Of a DNA stretch of 63,692 bases, positions 25,554-36,407 are shown piece by piece. Positions within the stretch are counted from its first letter, which is position 1, and each line of letters opens with the position of its first letter. Where the stretch lies: positions 1 through 63,692 of the forward strand of contig CACZBS010000036.1 in the NCBI GenBank assembly GCA_902779455.1, written 5' to 3'. Both the position numbers and the translations under genes were made by a program. Under the pieces are notes generated by a model. That model had not been told where the DNA came from, did not search any database, and was given only the letters and a program-made list of their open reading frames with translations. The DNA is from an uncultured Prevotellaceae bacterium (GTDB lineage: Bacteria > Bacteroidota > Bacteroidia > Bacteroidales > Bacteroidaceae).

Positions 25554-26273
25554 ATGTTAGGAAGCAGCACGACAGACTGGACTAACGTTGACGTACGACA
25601 CGTTGCGGAGTCAATGTCTCCCCTTTGGGAAGCATTGACGGAGGCCGAGCGTGTCGTCATGGCGGAGTCGCTCCAGGTCGTCACCTATCAGCGGGGCGAC
25701 ACCATCTTCAAGACGGGCGACACCTCATACTACCTGATGTATCTGCTCGACGGCCGCGTCACGCTCTATCGCAAGGGCATCGGCGGGCGCAGCCAGGTCG
25801 TCAGGCTGGTCGTGCCCGGCGACACGTTCGGTTGTCAGGCCTCGTTCAACGACGAGCCGCAGCTGACCACGGCCGTCGCCAGCGACGATGCCTATGTGGC
25901 CCTGCTGCCGCTCTCGCTCGTGTTCCATCTCATCTGGGAGAACGGCGCCTTCGCCATGTGCTTCATCAAGGAGCTCAGCGAGCTGCTCGGCACGTCGGCC
26001 ATGCGCACCATGTCGATGACGCAAAAGCACATCCGCGGCCGCCTGGCCGAGGTGCTGCTGGCCGTCCACAGGAAGTACGGCGTGGAGGCCGACGGCCAGA
26101 CGCTCGCAATCTACCTCAGCCGCGACGACCTTGCCCAGCTGTCGAACATGACCACGAGCAACGCCATACGCACCCTCTCGGCCTTCGCCCAGGAGGGACT
26201 GATCGCCATCAAGGGCCGCCGCATCCAGTTTCTCGACCTCAGCCGCCTCAAACAGATCTCCGACAAGGGCTGA
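25554..26273 (+). CDS. Crp/Fnr-family transcriptional regulator
   Basis: A 239-residue protein. A cyclic-nucleotide-binding-like beta-roll spans residues ~40-140 (RGDTIFKTGDTSYYLMYLL, VVPGDTFGCQASF), followed by the long dimer helix and a C-terminal winged helix (LAIYLSRDDLAQLSNMTTSN, IAIKGRRIQFLDL). No Cys cluster for an Fe-S centre is visible. The start may be 25554 (leaderless) or 25614. It is divergent from the debranching enzyme and is a plausible regulator of the glucan genes, but no operator was identified. Confidence 0.9.
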   Translation: MLGSSTTDWTNVDVRHVAESMSPLWEALTEAERVVMAESLQVVTYQRGDTIFKTGDTSYYLMYLLDGRVTLYRKGIGGRSQVVRLVVPGDTFGCQASFNDEPQLTTAVASDDAYVALLPLSLVFHLIWENGAFAMCFIKELSELLGTSAMRTMSMTQKHIRGRLAEVLLAVHRKYGVEADGQTLAIYLSRDDLAQLSNMTTSNAIRTLSAFAQEGLIAIKGRRIQFLDLSRLKQISDKG

Positions 26274-26338
26274 AGGCAGTCCCCCCGACCTTACATACCC
26301 AATACTAAGTGAACGTTAAAAAATAACTTGATACGATT

Positions 26339-26403
26339 TAGGAGGTCACGTGTCCTCACGTGACACTTGCGGCAAGTGCGACGTGGGGACACGTCGCCTC
26401 CTA
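26339..26403. repeat. 65-nt REP-like hairpin
   Basis: The element starts TAGGAGG and ends CCTCCTA. The arms TCACGTGTCCTCACGTGA... and ...ACGTGGGGACACGTCG pair over almost the full length around a GG turn near CACTTGC/GCAAGTG. A partial copy lies at 17253-17300. It is located downstream of the Crp/Fnr gene. Confidence 0.75.
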
Positions 26404-26446
26404 CAGGGACAGGCTGATTGTACCAATTCAGGTTTTTACAGTCACT

Positions 26447-26506
26447 AAAAGCGGCGCTTTTTGAAAGTAATATAGGGGTATATTACCATCAAAAAGCGCC
26501 GCTTCC
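26447..26506. terminator. Long inverted repeat between convergent genes
   Basis: AAAAGCGGCGCTTTTT (26447-26462) pairs with AAAAAGCGCCGCTTCC (26491-26506), and the inner GTAATAT/ATATTAC extend the stem. It contains the same core as the 22-bp repeat family. It lies between convergent Crp/Fnr and flavin-reductase genes and suits bidirectional termination. Confidence 0.6.
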
Positions 26507-26539
26507 TTATTTCTGAAACGTAGATGCAGCAGGCCCGGA

Positions 26540-27274
26540 TTATTGCTCCATGAGGGCCTTGCCCGAACCCCAGGCGTCGCCGACCTTCTCGCCGACCACG
26601 CGATAGGTGTTCTTGGCCGAGTCGAAGATGACGGGCTGGAGCTTCGAGAGGTCGACGTTGCCGGCCTCGTCGAGGATGCTCTCGTCGGCACTCATGTTGA
26701 CGACCTCGCCAACGACGCGGGCACCGCCGTTCTCGTCCTCGTCGAACGTGACGACCTTGCACTCCAGGGTCAGCTTATACTCGTTGATGATGGGGGCATC
26801 GACGTTGGGGCTGGGGGTGACGGTGAAACCGGCCTTGGCCACCTTGTCGGGCACGTCGTAGCCCGAGACGGTGCCGAAGTAGTCGCTCTGGGCGATGTCG
26901 TCCTTCGTGGCGAAGCTGACGGTGAAGGCTTTCTTCAGGCGGATGTTGTCGGTGGTCTTGTGCTTGGAGAGCTCGAAGGTGATGTGCTTCGGGCCGCACT
27001 GGCCGCCCCAGGCTGCCATCATCACGTCGGGCGTCTGGGCCTCGTCCCACGTGGCAATCATGATGGCGGGCAGCGGCGTGATGACGGCCTTGTCGCTGAA
27101 GTTACGGCGACCCTCGACGGCCTTCACCTCCACCTTCTCCACGGTGGCATTGGCGACGGAATCCTGAGCAGCCTCGCTGCTTCCTCCCTTGCGGGCCTCG
27201 CCCGCGTTGCCGCATGCTGCGATGAGCAGCGCGCTTGTCAGCACGACGGCTGACGTCTTCATAAATTTCTTCAT
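26540..27274 (-). CDS. Flavin-reductase-like domain lipoprotein
   Basis: A 244-residue protein. The first ~25 residues are a lipoprotein signal (SALLIAACGNAGE; lipobox Cys at about residue 21), then a ~35-residue linker. From about residue 60 the flavin reductase-like FMN-binding fold begins (ITPLPAIMIATWDE, GPKHITFELSKHKTT, FTVSFATKDD, FGTVSGYDVPDKVAKAGF). Relatives I know are usually cytoplasmic FMN-binding proteins, so export to the periplasm or outer membrane is unusual. It may bind flavin outside the cytoplasm; its electron donor is unknown. A single-gene unit, reading toward the Crp/Fnr gene. Confidence 0.8.
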   Translation of the reverse strand: MKKFMKTSAVVLTSALLIAACGNAGEARKGGSSEAAQDSVANATVEKVEVKAVEGRRNFSDKAVITPLPAIMIATWDEAQTPDVMMAAWGGQCGPKHITFELSKHKTTDNIRLKKAFTVSFATKDDIAQSDYFGTVSGYDVPDKVAKAGFTVTPSPNVDAPIINEYKLTLECKVVTFDEDENGGARVVGEVVNMSADESILDEAGNVDLSKLQPVIFDSAKNTYRVVGEKVGDAWGSGKALMEQ

Positions 27275-27351
27275 TGTCGTTCTGTTTTGTTTTAATTATG
27301 AAAATGATTTTTACGGAATTATCTTTCTTGACTCATTGATGATGCACATAG

Positions 27352-27388
27352 AAAAAGCGGGGAGAGCCGCACCTGCGACTTCCCCCGC
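27352..27388 (-). terminator. Terminator of tRNA-Ser
   Basis: On the minus strand GCGGGG (27388-27383) pairs with CCCCGC (27362-27357), followed by TTTTT. It lies 19 bases after the tRNA 3' end. Confidence 0.6.
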
Positions 27389-27406
27389 CGAACAAAATGT
27401 CTTCTG

Positions 27407-27491
27407 CGGAAGGAGAGGGATTCGAACCCCCGGCACGTCTCCGTGCGCCGGTTTTCAAGACCGGTGTAATCGACCACTCTACCATCCTTCC
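27407..27491 (-). tRNA. tRNA-Ser(UGA)
   Basis: An 85-nt class II tRNA. The acceptor arms GGAAGGA/TCCTTCC pair and are followed by a G discriminator. The anticodon stem CCGGT/ACCGG encloses loop CTTGAAA with anticodon TGA, the long variable arm is present (GCACGGAGACGTGC), and the T-arm reads GGTTCGAATCC. CCA is not encoded. It decodes UCA. Confidence 0.95.
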
Positions 27492-27634
27492 CTGGCCGAA
27501 AAGCGGATGCAAAGGTACGACTTAAAATCGAGAATTGAGAATCGGGAATTGAAAAATGCGCGGCCATTTGCAATTTTTAACGGAATAAACTATAAACTAT
27601 GCGCTGAGGGCAATGAACTATGAACTAAAAGTAG

Positions 27635-27642
27635 TACCTTTG
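27635..27642 (+). promoter_or_regulatory. -7 box of mutS2
   Basis: TACCTTTG ends 5 bases before the mutS2 ATG. It is preceded by heptamer-like TGAACTATGAACTAAAA, which also precedes the promoter at 30592. Confidence 0.5.
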
Positions 27643-27646
27643 CACC

Positions 27647-30298
<2,652 letters not shown>

Positions 30299-30568
30299 GC
30301 TTACTCAACTTTCGCAAGCATGCGAAAGCCTTGATTTTTAGTCGCCTACGGCGAGAAATCCTTCAAATCTGAACAAATCAAACAAATCTGCTTTGGAAGA
30401 TGTGACACTCATTATCAGATAATTAGTACAAGCAAAACTTGAATAAGCTTATTAAGATTGAAGATTGAAGATTGAAGATTGCAAATTGCGAATCCTCAAT
30501 CTTCATTGTTTATTATTGACGAAGGTCAAAAAAACGGTGTGCCCGCACACAAACCATGAACCATTAAC
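30299..30568. other. Gene-free gap with GATTGAA heptamers
   Basis: No gene is visible. It contains a TTCGCAAGCATGCGAA palindrome near 30312, a GTCGCCTACGGCGA palindrome near 30342, tandem AGATTGA heptamers near 30455-30480 and an inverse CAATCTTCATTG shortly after. This is the same style as other repeat gaps in the window. Confidence 0.6.
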
Positions 30569-30599
30569 TTTGAACTATGAACTAAAATTCGTACCTTTG
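30569..30599 (+). promoter_or_regulatory. Promoter of the lytic transglycosylase gene
   Basis: TTTG (30569-30572), a 19-base spacer and TACCTTTG (30592-30599). The start codon follows at 30634. Confidence 0.65.
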
Positions 30600-30633
30600 C
30601 ATCCGAATTCGTGAGAACAAAGATAGAGAAAGT

Positions 30634-31068
30634 ATGAAAAGATTAGTGAAGATGCTATGTCTGAGCTTTTCAATTCTTACATTATCGCCCCTCAGCGTTG
30701 GGGCTGCGAACAAAGATGAAAGCTCAGAGCTGTTTGATTGGTCGCCAGTGATGGAAGCCATCATTCAGGTGGAAAGCGAAGGAAATCCGCGCGCTGTCAG
30801 CGGCAACTCGGCAGGCGCCATGCAGATCACTCCCATCCTGGTGCGGGAATGCAATGCCATCCTGAAGGCACGGGGGAGCAAGAAGCGCTACACGCTCGAC
30901 GATCGGTTCAACGTCGGCAAGTCGAAAGAGATGTTCCTTCTGATTCAGTCGCAACACAACAAGACGAACAACGTCGAGAAGGCTATACGTTCGTGGAACG
31001 GCGGTCCGCGCTACAGTGTGAGAGCCACCAACCGCTACTACAGGAAGGTGTTGCAGTGCATGAAGTAA
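30634..31068 (+). CDS. Small secreted lytic-transglycosylase-like protein
   Basis: A 144-residue protein with a signal peptide (MKRLVKMLCLSFSILTLSPLSVGA). The mature part matches the SLT lysozyme-like fold: VMEAIIQVESEGNPRAVS carries the catalytic Glu, followed by GNSAGAMQITP and a late SWNGG. It should cleave peptidoglycan glycan strands in the periplasm. It is short compared with multi-domain transglycosylases and has no LysM. Single gene with its own promoter and a strong terminator. Confidence 0.8.
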   Translation: MKRLVKMLCLSFSILTLSPLSVGAANKDESSELFDWSPVMEAIIQVESEGNPRAVSGNSAGAMQITPILVRECNAILKARGSKKRYTLDDRFNVGKSKEMFLLIQSQHNKTNNVEKAIRSWNGGPRYSVRATNRYYRKVLQCMK

Positions 31069-31098
31069 GCATTCAACGTGCAAAGAGAATCCATACAG

Positions 31099-31142
31099 AT
31101 CCGATTGTCAGGCCGACAGAGCCCGACGATCGGATTTTTTTG
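31099..31142 (+). terminator. Terminator of the lytic transglycosylase gene
   Basis: ATCCGAT (31099-31105) pairs with ATCGGAT (31129-31135), with inner TGTC/GACA, followed by seven Ts. Confidence 0.8.
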
Positions 31143-31213
31143 CCCCAAAGATTTGTGTGTTAAGAAACATTTTTGTAACTTTGCGCCCAGAATCTATCTA
31201 ACCTGAAATTGAT

Positions 31214-33016
31214 ATGGCTAAGGAAAAACAAATCATCGAATGCGTGCCTAATTTTAGTGAAGGCCGCGACATGAGTGTCATCAAACAGATCACTGACGCT
31301 ATCGAATCGGTCGAGGGCATCAAGCTGCTCGACGTCGACCCGGGCGAGGCTACCAACCGCACCGTCGTCACCTTCGTGGGTGAACCGCAGGCAGTCGTCG
31401 AGGCTGCCTTCCGCGGAGCCAGGAAGGCCGCCGAGGTCATCGACATGCGTCGCCACCACGGCGCCCATCCGCGCATGGGAGCCACTGACGTGCTGCCCCT
31501 GATTCCCGTCAGCGGCATCACCCTCGAGGAATGTGCCGAGCTGGCCCGCCAGCTGGCCGCCCGCATGGCCCGCGAGGCCGGCATCCCCTGCTATGCCTAC
31601 GAGGCGTCTGCCTTCACGCCTGAGAGGAAGAACCTGGCCGTCTGCCGCGCCGGCGAATATGAGGCCATCGTCGAGAAACTCACCACGCCGGGCAAGCAGC
31701 CCGACTTCATGCCCATTATAACGGAGAACGGAGAACTGAGGACTGAGAGGTATGATTGCACTAAGTGCGCCAACGAGACTAATCATACCTCTCAACTCTC
31801 AGTTCTCAGTTCTCAACTGCCTGAAGAGATTCTCCGCTCAGGCTGCACCGCTGTGGGCGCTCGCGACTTCCTCATCGCCGTCAACTACAACCTGAACACG
31901 ACGTCGACGCGACGGGCCAACGCCATCGCCTTCGACGTGCGCGAAAAGGGTCGCCCTCGTCGTGAGGGCAACCCCATCACGGGCACGCCGATGAAGGATG
32001 CTGACGGAAAGACCATCATGATTCCCGGCACGCTGAAGGGCACAAAGGCCATCGGATGGTACATCGACGAATATGGCATCGCACAGGTGTCGATGAACAT
32101 CACCAACATCAACCAGTCGCCCCTGCACGTCTGCTTCGACGAGGTGTGCCGCTGCGCCCAGAACCGCGGCATCCGCGTCACGGGCACGGAGATCGTGGGC
32201 CTCGTGCCGAAGCGGGTGCTCATCGATGCCGGCAAGTATTTTCTCGAGAAGCAGCACCGCTCCGTCGGCATTCCCGAGGAGGACATCCTCAACATCGCCA
32301 TCCACTCCATGGGTCTCGACGACCTGAAGCCGTTCAACCCCCGCGAGAAGGTGATTGAATTCTTGATGGAAGACGGCGCTGACACGAAGAAGAAGCTCGT
32401 CGACCTCACCGTAAAGGGATTCGCCGAGGAGACGTCGCGCGAGAGTCCCGCACCCGGCGGCGGCACCATCGCGGCCTACATGGGAGCACTGGGCGCTGCG
32501 CTGGGCACGATGGTGGCCAACCTGTCGAGCCACAAGCCCGGATGGGACGACCGCTGGAAGGAATTCTCCGACTGGGCCGACCGCGGCCAGACCCTGATGA
32601 CAGAGCTGCTCCACCTCGTCGACGAGGACACGGATGCCTTCAACCGCATCATGGCGGCCTTCGGCATGCCGAAGAAGACTGACGAGGAGAAGGCTGCCCG
32701 CACGGCCGCCATCCAGGCCGCCACGCTCTATGCCGCACAGGTGCCTCTGCACACGATGGAGGCCAGCGCCAAGGCATTCGACATCTGCCGCGCCATGGCC
32801 GAGCAGGGCAATCCCGCCTCGGTGAGCGACGCCGGCGTGGGTGCCCTGGCTGCCCGTGCCGCCGTGTTGGGTGCAGGCCTGAACGTGAAGATCAATGCCG
32901 GCAGCCTGAAGGACCGCGCCGTCGCCGAGCAGCTCATCGCTGAAGCCAACGACCTGATCCAGAAGGCCAACGAGGCAGAAAAGGAAATTATGGCTATCGT
33001 AGAATCTAAACTATAA
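31214..33016 (+). CDS. ftcD: Glutamate formimidoyltransferase / formimidoyl-THF cyclodeaminase
   Basis: A 600-residue bifunctional enzyme of histidine degradation. The N-terminal transferase has IIECVPNFSEGRD and the catalytic-His segment RRHHGAHPRMGATDVLPL (~76-93). The middle domain resumes at GCTAVGARDFLIAVNYN (~208). The C-terminal cyclodeaminase spans ~390-595 (SPAPGGGTIAAYMGALGAA). It transfers the formimino group from N-formimidoyl-glutamate to tetrahydrofolate, then releases ammonia. Residues ~171-202 are extra relative to the family and coincide with an inverted heptamer repeat, exactly at the junction between two domains. hutU follows 6 bases later. Confidence 0.93.
   Translation: MAKEKQIIECVPNFSEGRDMSVIKQITDAIESVEGIKLLDVDPGEATNRTVVTFVGEPQAVVEAAFRGARKAAEVIDMRRHHGAHPRMGATDVLPLIPVSGITLEECAELARQLAARMAREAGIPCYAYEASAFTPERKNLAVCRAGEYEAIVEKLTTPGKQPDFMPIITENGELRTERYDCTKCANETNHTSQLSVLSSQLPEEILRSGCTAVGARDFLIAVNYNLNTTSTRRANAIAFDVREKGRPRREGNPITGTPMKDADGKTIMIPGTLKGTKAIGWYIDEYGIAQVSMNITNINQSPLHVCFDEVCRCAQNRGIRVTGTEIVGLVPKRVLIDAGKYFLEKQHRSVGIPEEDILNIAIHSMGLDDLKPFNPREKVIEFLMEDGADTKKKLVDLTVKGFAEETSRESPAPGGGTIAAYMGALGAALGTMVANLSSHKPGWDDRWKEFSDWADRGQTLMTELLHLVDEDTDAFNRIMAAFGMPKKTDEEKAARTAAIQAATLYAAQVPLHTMEASAKAFDICRAMAEQGNPASVSDAGVGALAARAAVLGAGLNVKINAGSLKDRAVAEQLIAEANDLIQKANEAEKEIMAIVESKL
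31724..31817 (+). repeat. In-frame inverted heptamer repeat inside ftcD
   Basis: The left arm 31724-31757 reads as GAGAACG, GAGAACT, GAGGACT, GAGAGGT, ATGATT. The right arm 31781-31817, reverse-complemented, reads GAGAACT, GAGAACT, GAGAGTT, GAGAGGT, ATGATT. The reading frame is kept through both arms. Confidence 0.85.
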
Positions 33017-33022
33017 ATCAAT

Positions 33023-35035
33023 ATGATGACTTTCAAAGAAGAACTACAGATGGGCATACCCGAGGTGCTGCCCGAAATGCCTGCATACGACACCACCATC
33101 AACCATGCCCCCAAGCGCAAAGACATACTGACGCCTGCGGAGAAACGCCTGGCCCTGCGCAACGCACTGCGCTATTTCCCCAAACATCTCCATGCGCAGC
33201 TCGCACCTGAGTTTGCCGAGGAGCTCCACAAGTACGGACGCATCTACATGTACCGCCTGCGCCCCACCTACCCCATGTATGCCCGCCCCATCGACGAGTA
33301 TCCGCACAAGAGCGAACAGGCGGCCGCCATCATGATGATGATCCAGAACAACCTCGACCCGCGCGTGGCCCAGCATCCGCATGAGCTCATCACCTACGGC
33401 GGCAACGGCGCCGTGTTCCAGAACTGGGCGCAATACCGGCTGGTGATGAAATACCTCTCAGAGATGACTGATGAGCAGACGCTCGTCATGTACTCCGGCC
33501 ACCCGCTCGGACTCTTCCCCTCGCACAAGGATGCCCCGCGCGTGGTCGTCACCAACGGCATGGTGATCCCCAACTACTCGAAGCCCGACGACTGGGAACG
33601 CGACAACGCCCTGGGCGTCTCGCAGTATGGCCAGATGACGGCCGGCTCGTATATGTACATCGGTCCGCAGGGCATCGTCCACGGCACCACCATCACCGTG
33701 CTCAACGCCAAGCGCCTGCACTCGAAGGCGGGCGATGAGCGCTCCACGCTCTTCGTCACCGCCGGCCTGGGCGGCATGAGCGGCGCACAGCCCAAGGCGG
33801 GCAACATCGCCGGCGTGGTCAGCGTCACGGCCGAGATCAACCCCAAGGCCGCCCAGAAGCGCTACGAGCAGGGCTGGGTCGACGAGCTGCATGAGAACCT
33901 CGACGAGCTGATTCCGGCTATCAAGAAGGCCGTCAGCGAGAAGAAGATCGTCTCGATGGCCTATGTCGGCAATGTGGTCGACCTATGGGAGCGACTGGCC
34001 GACGAGGACATCACGGTCGACCTGGGCAGCGACCAGACGTCGCTCCACAACCCCTGGGCCGGCGGCTACTATCCCGTGGGCTACTCGCTCGAGGAGTCGC
34101 AGCGCATGATGGCCGACGAGCCGGAGAAGTTCAAGGAGGCCGTGCAGGCTTCGCTGCGCCGCCAGGTGGCCGCCATCAACCGTCTGGCCGACCGCGGCAT
34201 GTACTTCTTCGACTATGGCAACGCCTTCCTCCTGGAGGCCAGCCGTGCCGGTGCCGACGTGCTTGTGCCCGACGGTTCAGCCGCCGGGAAGTTCCGCTAC
34301 CCCTCCTACGTGCAGGACATCATGGGCCCCCTGTTCTTCGACTATGGCTTCGGCCCCTTCCGATGGGTCTGCTCCAGCGGCGACCCGAAAGACCTGGAGA
34401 CGAGCGACCGGCTGGCTGCCGAGGTGCTCGAGGAGATGAGTCACCACGTCACCGACGACATCCGCGGACAGCTGCTCGACAACCTCCACTGGATCCGCGA
34501 GGCCGGACGCAACAACCTCGTCGTGGGCTCGCAGGCACGCATCCTCTATGCCGACGCTGAGGGCCGCACGAAGATCGCCCTGGCCTTCAACGACGCCATC
34601 CGCCGCGGCGAGATCTCGCGACCCATCGTCCTGGGCCGCGACCACCACGACGTCTCGGGCACCGACTCGCCCTTCCGCGAGACCTCCAACATCTACGACG
34701 GCTCGAACAAGTGTGCCGACATGGCCGTCCAGAACGTCATCGGCGATGCCTTCCGCGGCGCCACCTGGGTCTCGATCCACAACGGCGGCGGCGTAGGCTG
34801 GGGCGAGGTCATCAACGGCGGCTTCGGCATGGTCATCGACGGCTCCGAGGCTTGCGACCGCCGCATCCGTCAGATGCTCTTCTGGGACGTCAACAACGGC
34901 ATCGCCCGCCGCTCGTGGGCCCGCAACAGCGGTTCGATGGATGCCATCCGCCGCGAGATGGAGCGCACGCCCGAACTGCGGGTGACGATGCCCAACCTCG
35001 TCGACGACGCCATCATCGACAGCATCCGCTTCTGA
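33023..35035 (+). CDS. hutU: Urocanate hydratase
   Basis: A 670-residue enzyme converting urocanate to imidazolone propionate with a tightly bound NAD+. Conserved segments include LVMYSGHPLGLFPSH, VVTNGMVIPNYS, YMYIGPQGIVHGTT, DQTSLHNPWAGGYYP, the GRDHHDVSGTDSPFRETSN loop and GGGVGWGEVINGGFGMV. It is longer than the ~555-residue proteobacterial enzyme, as expected for the Bacteroidetes form. It lies 6 bases after ftcD; hutH and hutI are not in the window, so the pathway must be completed elsewhere. Confidence 0.95.
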   Translation: MMTFKEELQMGIPEVLPEMPAYDTTINHAPKRKDILTPAEKRLALRNALRYFPKHLHAQLAPEFAEELHKYGRIYMYRLRPTYPMYARPIDEYPHKSEQAAAIMMMIQNNLDPRVAQHPHELITYGGNGAVFQNWAQYRLVMKYLSEMTDEQTLVMYSGHPLGLFPSHKDAPRVVVTNGMVIPNYSKPDDWERDNALGVSQYGQMTAGSYMYIGPQGIVHGTTITVLNAKRLHSKAGDERSTLFVTAGLGGMSGAQPKAGNIAGVVSVTAEINPKAAQKRYEQGWVDELHENLDELIPAIKKAVSEKKIVSMAYVGNVVDLWERLADEDITVDLGSDQTSLHNPWAGGYYPVGYSLEESQRMMADEPEKFKEAVQASLRRQVAAINRLADRGMYFFDYGNAFLLEASRAGADVLVPDGSAAGKFRYPSYVQDIMGPLFFDYGFGPFRWVCSSGDPKDLETSDRLAAEVLEEMSHHVTDDIRGQLLDNLHWIREAGRNNLVVGSQARILYADAEGRTKIALAFNDAIRRGEISRPIVLGRDHHDVSGTDSPFRETSNIYDGSNKCADMAVQNVIGDAFRGATWVSIHNGGGVGWGEVINGGFGMVIDGSEACDRRIRQMLFWDVNNGIARRSWARNSGSMDAIRREMERTPELRVTMPNLVDDAIIDSIRF

Positions 35036-35065
35036 TCAAGACCTTACATCATGAGGCTGTGTCAT

Positions 35066-35249
35066 GATTGACATGCCACACAGAAGGATGACAAAAATCT
35101 TTCAAGAATCTTACACAAATCTTTTAACCATGTTTTTTCTGTAAGATTCTTGATTGACATGCCACACAGAAGGATGACAAAAATCTTTCAAGAATCCTAC
35201 ACGAATCTTCTAACCAGGTTATTTCTGTAAGATTCTTGAAAGATTTTTG
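35066..35249. repeat. Duplicated 86-bp unit with a 19-bp hairpin
   Basis: An 86-base unit starting GATTGACATGCCACAC at 35066 repeats at 35152. Inside it AATCTT recurs every 11 bases. CAAAAATCTTTCAAGAATC (35178-35196) is exactly complementary to 35231-35249. It may terminate the hut transcript, being followed by TTTTTCC. Confidence 0.8.
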
Positions 35250-35291
35250 TTTTTCCATAGTTTCATGTCACATCTCCACTTGTTTTCGGGG

Positions 35292-35350
35292 GATGCAAAC
35301 CATTTGCAAAGTATCTTTTTTGGCTTTTTCATTGAAAAGCCGTACCTTTG
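35292..35350 (+). promoter_or_regulatory. Operator plus promoter of the lipoprotein-HTH gene
   Basis: GATGCAAACCATTTGCAAAG (35292-35311), containing the palindrome GCAAA-CCA-TTTGC, lies 31 bases before TACCTTTG (35343-35350). TTTG at 35319-35322 gives a 20-base spacer. A related 20-mer with the same 31-base spacing precedes the next gene. Confidence 0.6.
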
Positions 35351-35358
35351 CAGTCATC

Positions 35359-36381
35359 ATGAAAATCTTTATGCAACTGCTGACGCTATGTCTGTTATCT
35401 GCAGCATGCCAGCAAAGAGACATCACCCCCTATCGCCTGGACGGCGCCTGGACGCTGAGACACGTAGAGCACCCCGTCGGGGCAGCCTACGACTTCTCCC
35501 TCGACGACGGGGGCACCTACTGCAGCATCTACGACGGCGACAGCATGCTCCACGTTTGCCGAATGGCGAAGACGTCGTCGGGGCTGGTCGTCACCCCCGA
35601 CGAGCAATACAGCGTGACGCTCATCGACAAGGGAGGCGGCGAGCTGCTATACATGGAGGACGACGACCCGCACCCGCTCAGCATCGAACAAGACACGATA
35701 CTCATCATCCAGCGCAACGGCGTGCGCTTCACATGGGTGAAGGCCGACGACATCTTCAGCGAATGGGGCAGCGAACTGCGACAGCTCATCCAGGACGACC
35801 TGGAGCACAGCAGCGACGCCCCCAACCGCTATGTCCTCTCCGCCAAGGAGCGCCAGCAGCAAAGGACCATCCAGGGCTTCAGCCTCCTCATTGTCATCAT
35901 CATCCTGCTGGCCCTTTTCGCCGTCCACGTAGCCCTCAGCAACCGCAGGGCCAGGCAAAGGCTGCAGCTCCAGCTGCAACAGATTCAGGAGGTGAAGGAG
36001 AACCGTGCGCCAACGGTGAAGCAGGCTGTGGAGGACGTGGAGAACGAGTTCTTCGCTTCCGACGACTATGCTGCCCTGCAAAGACGCATGGCCAGCGGCC
36101 AGACTCTGCGGCAGGAAGAATGGGACGAGATGGAGCGACAGCTGAAGCGCCTCTATCCGGGCTTCACCAGCCAGCTGCGCGGCCTGCGCCCCATGTCGGA
36201 GCTGGAATATCAGGTGTGTCTGCTCATCAAGCTGCGCATCGCACCGAAGGACATCGCCGCCGTGCTGGCCCGCGACGTCAGCACCATCAGCACGGTGCGC
36301 AGCCGCCTCTATGCCAAGGTGTTCGGCACGAAGGGCGGCGCCAAGGCCTGGGACGACTTCATCCTGAGCATGGCCCGATAG
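35359..36381 (+). CDS. Membrane lipoprotein with C-terminal LuxR-like HTH
   Basis: From 35359, just after the -7 box, the protein has 340 residues (an upstream in-frame ATG would lie before the promoter). A lipoprotein signal (LLTLCLLSAAC) is followed by a ~170-residue external lipocalin-like domain, one transmembrane helix near residue 220 (FSLLIVIIILLALFAVHV), a coiled coil, and a C-terminal HTH (MSELEYQVCLLIKLRIAPKD, ARDVSTISTVRSRLYAKVFG). This is a one-component sensor-regulator layout seen in Bacteroidetes: outside domain senses, inside HTH binds DNA. It precedes a DUF4488 gene with a matching operator. A Cys lipobox plus a transmembrane helix in one chain is unusual; the Cys may simply end a signal peptide. 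Confidence 0.75.
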   Translation: MKIFMQLLTLCLLSAACQQRDITPYRLDGAWTLRHVEHPVGAAYDFSLDDGGTYCSIYDGDSMLHVCRMAKTSSGLVVTPDEQYSVTLIDKGGGELLYMEDDDPHPLSIEQDTILIIQRNGVRFTWVKADDIFSEWGSELRQLIQDDLEHSSDAPNRYVLSAKERQQQRTIQGFSLLIVIIILLALFAVHVALSNRRARQRLQLQLQQIQEVKENRAPTVKQAVEDVENEFFASDDYAALQRRMASGQTLRQEEWDEMERQLKRLYPGFTSQLRGLRPMSELEYQVCLLIKLRIAPKDIAAVLARDVSTISTVRSRLYAKVFGTKGGAKAWDDFILSMAR

Positions 36382-36407
36382 CGGCTTTGCAACGCGTTTG
36401 CAAGCCA

